Shown: in pieces, positions 15,624 to 18,138 of the stretch
How positions within the stretch are numbered: position 1 is the first letter of the stretch
Layout: every line of letters starts with the position of its first letter
NCBI GenBank assembly: GCA_937996535.1
Contig: CALKVF010000045.1
Coordinates: 1-18,138, forward strand
Reading direction: 5' to 3'
DNA: 18,138 nt
DNA from: an uncultured Novosphingobium sp.
GTDB taxonomy: Bacteria; Pseudomonadota; Alphaproteobacteria; Sphingomonadales; Sphingomonadaceae
Program-made: the position numbers and the translations under genes
The notes under the pieces: generated by a model
What the model was told of the DNA's origin: nothing
The model's database searches: none
What the model saw: only the letters and a program-made list of their open reading frames with translations

Positions 15624-16754
15624 ATGGATCTGAGCTATACCGAAACGCAGGAAATGCTGCGCGACACGCTCGCGCGCTTCCTGGCTGACAACTACGATTT
15701 CGAAACCCGCAAGAAGATGCTCGAGCGCCCCGAAGGCCGCGATCCGGGCATCTGGAAAGCCCTGTCGAGCGAGCTGGGCCTGACCTGCGCCCCCTTCGCC
15801 GAGGAACTGGGCGGCATGGGCGGCGGCGCCATCGAAAACATGATCATGATGGAAGAACTGGGCAAGGTCATCGCGATCGAACCTTGGCTGCAGACCGTGG
15901 TGGTCGGCGGCGGCGCGCTCAAGGCGGCTGGCGGCGCGCTGGCCGAAGCGACCATCCCCGCGATCATTGCGGGCGATGCCGTGATCGCCTTTGCCTATGC
16001 CGAGCCGCAGGGCCGCTACAACCTCGCCGACATCGGCACCACCGCCAAGAAGGACGGCGCCGGATACGTGCTCAATGGCCACAAGGCCGTGGTCTATGCC
16101 GCGCCCTGGGCCACCCACCTGCTCGTCACCGCGCGCACCGGCGGCAGCCGCCGTGAACGCGAAGGCGTGGAGATGTTCCTGATCGAGGCGAACAGCCCCG
16201 GCATTTCGCGCCGTGACTACCCGACCGTCGATGGCTTCCGCGCCAGCGAAGTCTATTTCGAAAACGTCGCGGTGCCGGGCGAAGCCCTGCTTTCGGGCGG
16301 GATCGATCTGGTCGAACGCGTGGTCGATGAAGCCACCATGGCGGTCTGCGCCGAAGCCACCGGGATTGCCCGCACCATGCTGGCCCAGACCGTGGAATAC
16401 ACCCGCCAGCGCAAGCAGTTCGGCCAGCCGATCGGCAAGTTCCAGTCGCTCCAGCACCGCATGGCCGACATGCTGGTCGAAGGCGAACAGATCGCCTCGA
16501 TGACGCTGATGGGCACGCTCAAGCTCGATGCCCCGGCCGCCGCGCGCAAGGCCGCGATCAGCATGGCCAAGGCCAAGGTCGCCCGCTCGATCAAGTTCGT
16601 CGGGCAAAGCGCGATCCAGACCCACGGCGGCATCGGCATCACCATGGAACTGGGCATCGGCCACTACTTCAAGCGGTCGACCATGATCGAAGGCCAGTTC
16701 GGCAGCGCCGACTACCACCTCGAACGCTACGAGGCGCTGACGCTGCCCGCCTGA
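15624..16754 (+). CDS. Acyl-CoA dehydrogenase, small subunit of a heteromeric pair (PimD-like)
   Basis: A 376-residue acyl-CoA dehydrogenase-fold protein. It starts MDLSYTETQEMLRDTLARF. QRKQFGQPIGKFQSLQHRMADM is the common helical-bundle segment and IQTHGGIGITMELGIGHYFKR the C-terminal one. The YSEPGAGSD loop is replaced by YAEPQGRYNLAD, and neither known catalytic Glu position appears to be filled (DEATMAVCAEA where the partner has HERV). It is therefore probably the non-catalytic half of an alpha/beta heteromer, as in the pimeloyl-CoA and steroid side-chain dehydrogenases. ATG 15624 has AGAGGA seven bases upstream; a TTG at 15618 is ignored. It ends 26 bases before a strong terminator. Confidence 0.9.
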   Translation: MDLSYTETQEMLRDTLARFLADNYDFETRKKMLERPEGRDPGIWKALSSELGLTCAPFAEELGGMGGGAIENMIMMEELGKVIAIEPWLQTVVVGGGALKAAGGALAEATIPAIIAGDAVIAFAYAEPQGRYNLADIGTTAKKDGAGYVLNGHKAVVYAAPWATHLLVTARTGGSRREREGVEMFLIEANSPGISRRDYPTVDGFRASEVYFENVAVPGEALLSGGIDLVERVVDEATMAVCAEATGIARTMLAQTVEYTRQRKQFGQPIGKFQSLQHRMADMLVEGEQIASMTLMGTLKLDAPAAARKAAISMAKAKVARSIKFVGQSAIQTHGGIGITMELGIGHYFKRSTMIEGQFGSADYHLERYEALTLPA

Positions 16755-16780
16755 GGCAATCAGCATCTTCGCAAAACACG

Positions 16781-16808
16781 TCAGGGGCGGCCGCAAGGCC
16801 GCCCCTGA
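16781..16808. terminator. Intrinsic terminator, probably bidirectional
   Basis: A perfect 12-base stem, TCAGGGGCGGCC (16781-16792) with GGCCGCCCCTGA (16797-16808), closes on the tetraloop GCAA, a stable GNRA type. On the plus strand it is followed by TTGTTTG, after the acyl-CoA dehydrogenase pair. On the minus strand it is followed by CGTGTTTTGC, 42 bases after the stop of the convergent unknown gene. The short T runs on both sides suit a terminator shared by both convergent units. Confidence 0.85.
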
Positions 16809-16850
16809 TTGTTTGCGCCCTCGCATCGGCGCGGGGGCGATGACCGCCCG

Positions 16851-17447
16851 CTATTGCCCGGCGTGGACCGGCGTCGGCACATCGATCGCCTGCGGCTTGG
16901 CCGCGATCAGGTTGAAGGCGATGTCTTCATCAAGGAAGGCTTTCACCGGCGATCCGAGCGGGATCGAGGCGCTGGTCCCGGTCATGAAGAAGCCCGCCAC
17001 CGGCACGAAGGCGATCGCGCCGACCACCCCGGCAGTGCCGGTCACGCCCTTGTCATCAAACGAGCCCGAGAGGCGGAACGTGCGCTCACCCAGCCGCAGC
17101 GAGATCACCCGCGCGTTGATATAGCCCGACTTGCCCCACATCCCCTTGTTGCGCACCTCGGTCACTTCGCCGACCGCGGGCGTGCCCGCCGGGATCACCA
17201 CCACTCCGCCCGCTTCGACATTGGAGGCCACCTCCATCTGGAAGCGCTGCCCGGCGCGCAGCTTCTTGTGCTTGGTGGTCAGGTCTTCGCGGGTGATCAG
17301 CGGGATTTCGGCCCCGGCGTGCAGCACGCTTTGCGGTGCGGGCGCGGCAAGTTCGGCCACGGTCCGCGCGGCTTCCGCGGCTGGCGCCTGGGCGGCCAGC
17401 GGCGCGGCGGCCACGATCAGGCCTGCGCCCAAGATGAATATCCTCAT
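16851..17447 (-). CDS. Exported protein of unknown function
   Basis: A 198-residue protein whose family I do not recognise. Residues 1-21 form a signal peptide (MRIFILGAGLIVAAAPLAAQA, cleavage after AQA likely). An Ala/Pro-rich stretch follows to about 40. The rest looks like a beta-rich domain: IPLITREDLTTKHKKLRAGQ, then MEVASNV, VIPAGTPAVGEVTEV and ARVISLRLG. A Gly/Ala-rich hydrophobic segment at about 139-157 could be a membrane or buried hairpin. The start at 17447 was chosen for the signal peptide and the GGGGGA site; the frame stays open upstream to the window end, but that part overlaps uvrB and is not coding. The gene is monocistronic between a shared terminator and the divergent uvrB. 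Expression of an envelope-located protein is all that can be inferred. Confidence 0.8.
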   Translation of the reverse strand: MRIFILGAGLIVAAAPLAAQAPAAEAARTVAELAAPAPQSVLHAGAEIPLITREDLTTKHKKLRAGQRFQMEVASNVEAGGVVVIPAGTPAVGEVTEVRNKGMWGKSGYINARVISLRLGERTFRLSGSFDDKGVTGTAGVVGAIAFVPVAGFFMTGTSASIPLGSPVKAFLDEDIAFNLIAAKPQAIDVPTPVHAGQ

Positions 17448-17459
17448 TCCATTTCCCCC

Positions 17460-17489
17460 GTTTCCAGACACGAAAAATCGCCTGGAAAC
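17460..17489 (-). repeat. Inverted repeat beside the ribosome binding site of the unknown exported protein
   Basis: GTTTCCAG (17460-17467) and CTGGAAAC (17482-17489) are perfect 8-base arms around a 14-base centre, which itself holds CGA-AAAA-TCG. The element ends 12 bases upstream of the start codon at 17447, directly against the GGGGGA ribosome binding site. It could be an operator or a leader hairpin controlling translation. Confidence 0.5.
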
Positions 17490-17663
17490 AGCCACATCGC
17501 CGCCCCGCACCGCAACGCACAAACCCACCATTATCGAGCCATAACAGCGCCTTGAGGACCGGAAAGCCCCGTTCAGCGCGCCCTCCCCCGGCTTCCCGCC
17601 CGACCGAAATCGAGATGGTTTCACGCCACCGGCGCGCTTGCTCCCCGCGCCAACGTTCGCCAT
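17490..17663. promoter_or_regulatory. Divergent upstream region of uvrB
   Basis: The rest of the 216-base gap between the unknown exported protein (-) and uvrB (+). GTTC (17655-17658), seven bases, GTCC (17666-17669) is one mismatch from the alphaproteobacterial LexA box GTTC-N7-GTTC, but it overlaps the first uvrB start codon. I see no clear promoter hexamers. Confidence 0.25.
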
Positions 17664-18138
17664 ATGTCCCGAATGGCCGAACTCGTCATCCGCCGCGGGC
17701 TGGAAGAACCCGATACCTCGGGCCACTTCGTGCCGCACAAACCCGCGCGGCCCGAAAAGACCGAGGCGGGCAAGCCCTTCCGGATCGTGTCCGAATACCA
17801 GCCAGCCGGCGACCAGCCGACCGCGATCGTTGATCTGGTCGAAGGTATCACCGCGGACGATCGCACCCAGGTGCTGCTTGGCGTCACCGGCTCGGGCAAG
17901 ACCTTCACCATGGCCCAGGTGATCGAGGCGACCCAGCGCCCGGCCCTGATCCTCGCGCCCAACAAGATCCTCGCCGCCCAGCTTTACGGCGAAATGAAGA
18001 GCTTCTTCCCCGACAACGCAGTCGAATATTTCGTCTCCTACTACGACTACTACCAGCCCGAAGCCTACGTCCCCCGGTCCGACACCTACATCGAGAAGGA
18101 AAGCTCGGTGAACGAGGCGATCGACCGGATGCGCCACT
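17664..18138 (+). CDS. uvrB: UvrABC excinuclease subunit B (N-terminal part, cut by window edge)
   Basis: The damage-verifying helicase-like subunit of nucleotide excision repair. The first 158 residues are present. A divergent N-terminal extension (about 1-38) leads into FRIVSEYQPAGDQPTAI, which holds the Q-type motif. The Walker A motif GVTGSGKT is at 73-80, LILAPNKILAAQLYGEMK follows, and VSYYDYYQPEAYVPRSDTYI (124-143) begins the beta-hairpin that inserts between the DNA strands. ATG 17664 and ATG 17673 are both in frame and neither has a strong ribosome binding site, so the exact start is open. The remainder of the protein is beyond the window. Confidence 0.96.
   Translation, partial: MSRMAELVIRRGLEEPDTSGHFVPHKPARPEKTEAGKPFRIVSEYQPAGDQPTAIVDLVEGITADDRTQVLLGVTGSGKTFTMAQVIEATQRPALILAPNKILAAQLYGEMKSFFPDNAVEYFVSYYDYYQPEAYVPRSDTYIEKESSVNEAIDRMRH

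Noticed and set aside
17448..18137. N-terminal extension of the unknown exported protein's frame
   Set aside because: It runs antisense through uvrB; the signal peptide marks the real start at 17447.
1..18138. Mobile elements, CRISPR, tRNA or toxin-antitoxin genes
   Set aside because: I saw no terminal repeats, transposase-like or integrase-like proteins, regularly spaced repeats or tRNA-like cloverleaf segments.

Overview
The window is GC-rich, and every gene I recognise fits an alphaproteobacterium of the Sphingomonadales (Novosphingobium/Erythrobacter-like). The pointers are a serC-serA-hisZ run with purA on the same strand, a Methanosarcina-type SerC, an extensin-like lipoprotein and a paired 'pimeloyl-CoA dehydrogenase-like' acyl-CoA dehydrogenase. 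Genus is an inference. I see no rRNA, tRNA, CRISPR array, insertion sequence or phage gene.

Layout. 1-706 (-): N-terminal half of purA. 927-4452 (+): a secreted alpha/beta-hydrolase, then an MgtA-type Mg2+ P-type ATPase. 4449-8364 (-): the serC-serA-hisZ run (serine synthesis and the histidine-pathway regulatory subunit), with a hairpin between serC and serA. 8526-9191 (+): an extensin-like lipoprotein carrying a metallopeptidase-type motif. 9198-13162 (-): a tight four-gene operon of circularly permuted ATP-grasp ligase, alpha-E protein, transglutaminase-like protein and the proteasome-like peptidase Anbu. 13326-14111 (-): a dimethylargininase-like enzyme upstream of it. 14393-16754 (+): two subunits of a heteromeric acyl-CoA dehydrogenase, closed by a strong and probably bidirectional terminator. 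16851-17447 (-): an exported protein of unknown function. 17664-18138 (+): the start of uvrB.

How the genes work together. SerC and SerA are consecutive enzymes of phosphorylated serine synthesis; HisZ activates HisG (not in the window); PurA makes adenylosuccinate. The most unusual unit is the Anbu operon: a predicted amide-bond-forming ATP-grasp enzyme, a helical partner, a Cys-His-Asp transglutaminase/protease fold and a self-compartmentalising Thr protease. This gene association has been described by comparative genomics, but as far as I know its substrate and product are unknown. It is the best candidate for poorly understood biology here.

Regulation. CTTGACTC occurs upstream of three minus-strand units (purA, serC, the Anbu operon). 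It combines a -35-like hexamer with a GANTC (CcrM) site. CtrA-like GTTAACC repeats lie upstream of the extensin-like gene, and an inverted repeat abuts the ribosome binding site of the unknown exported protein. These are pattern-based inferences.
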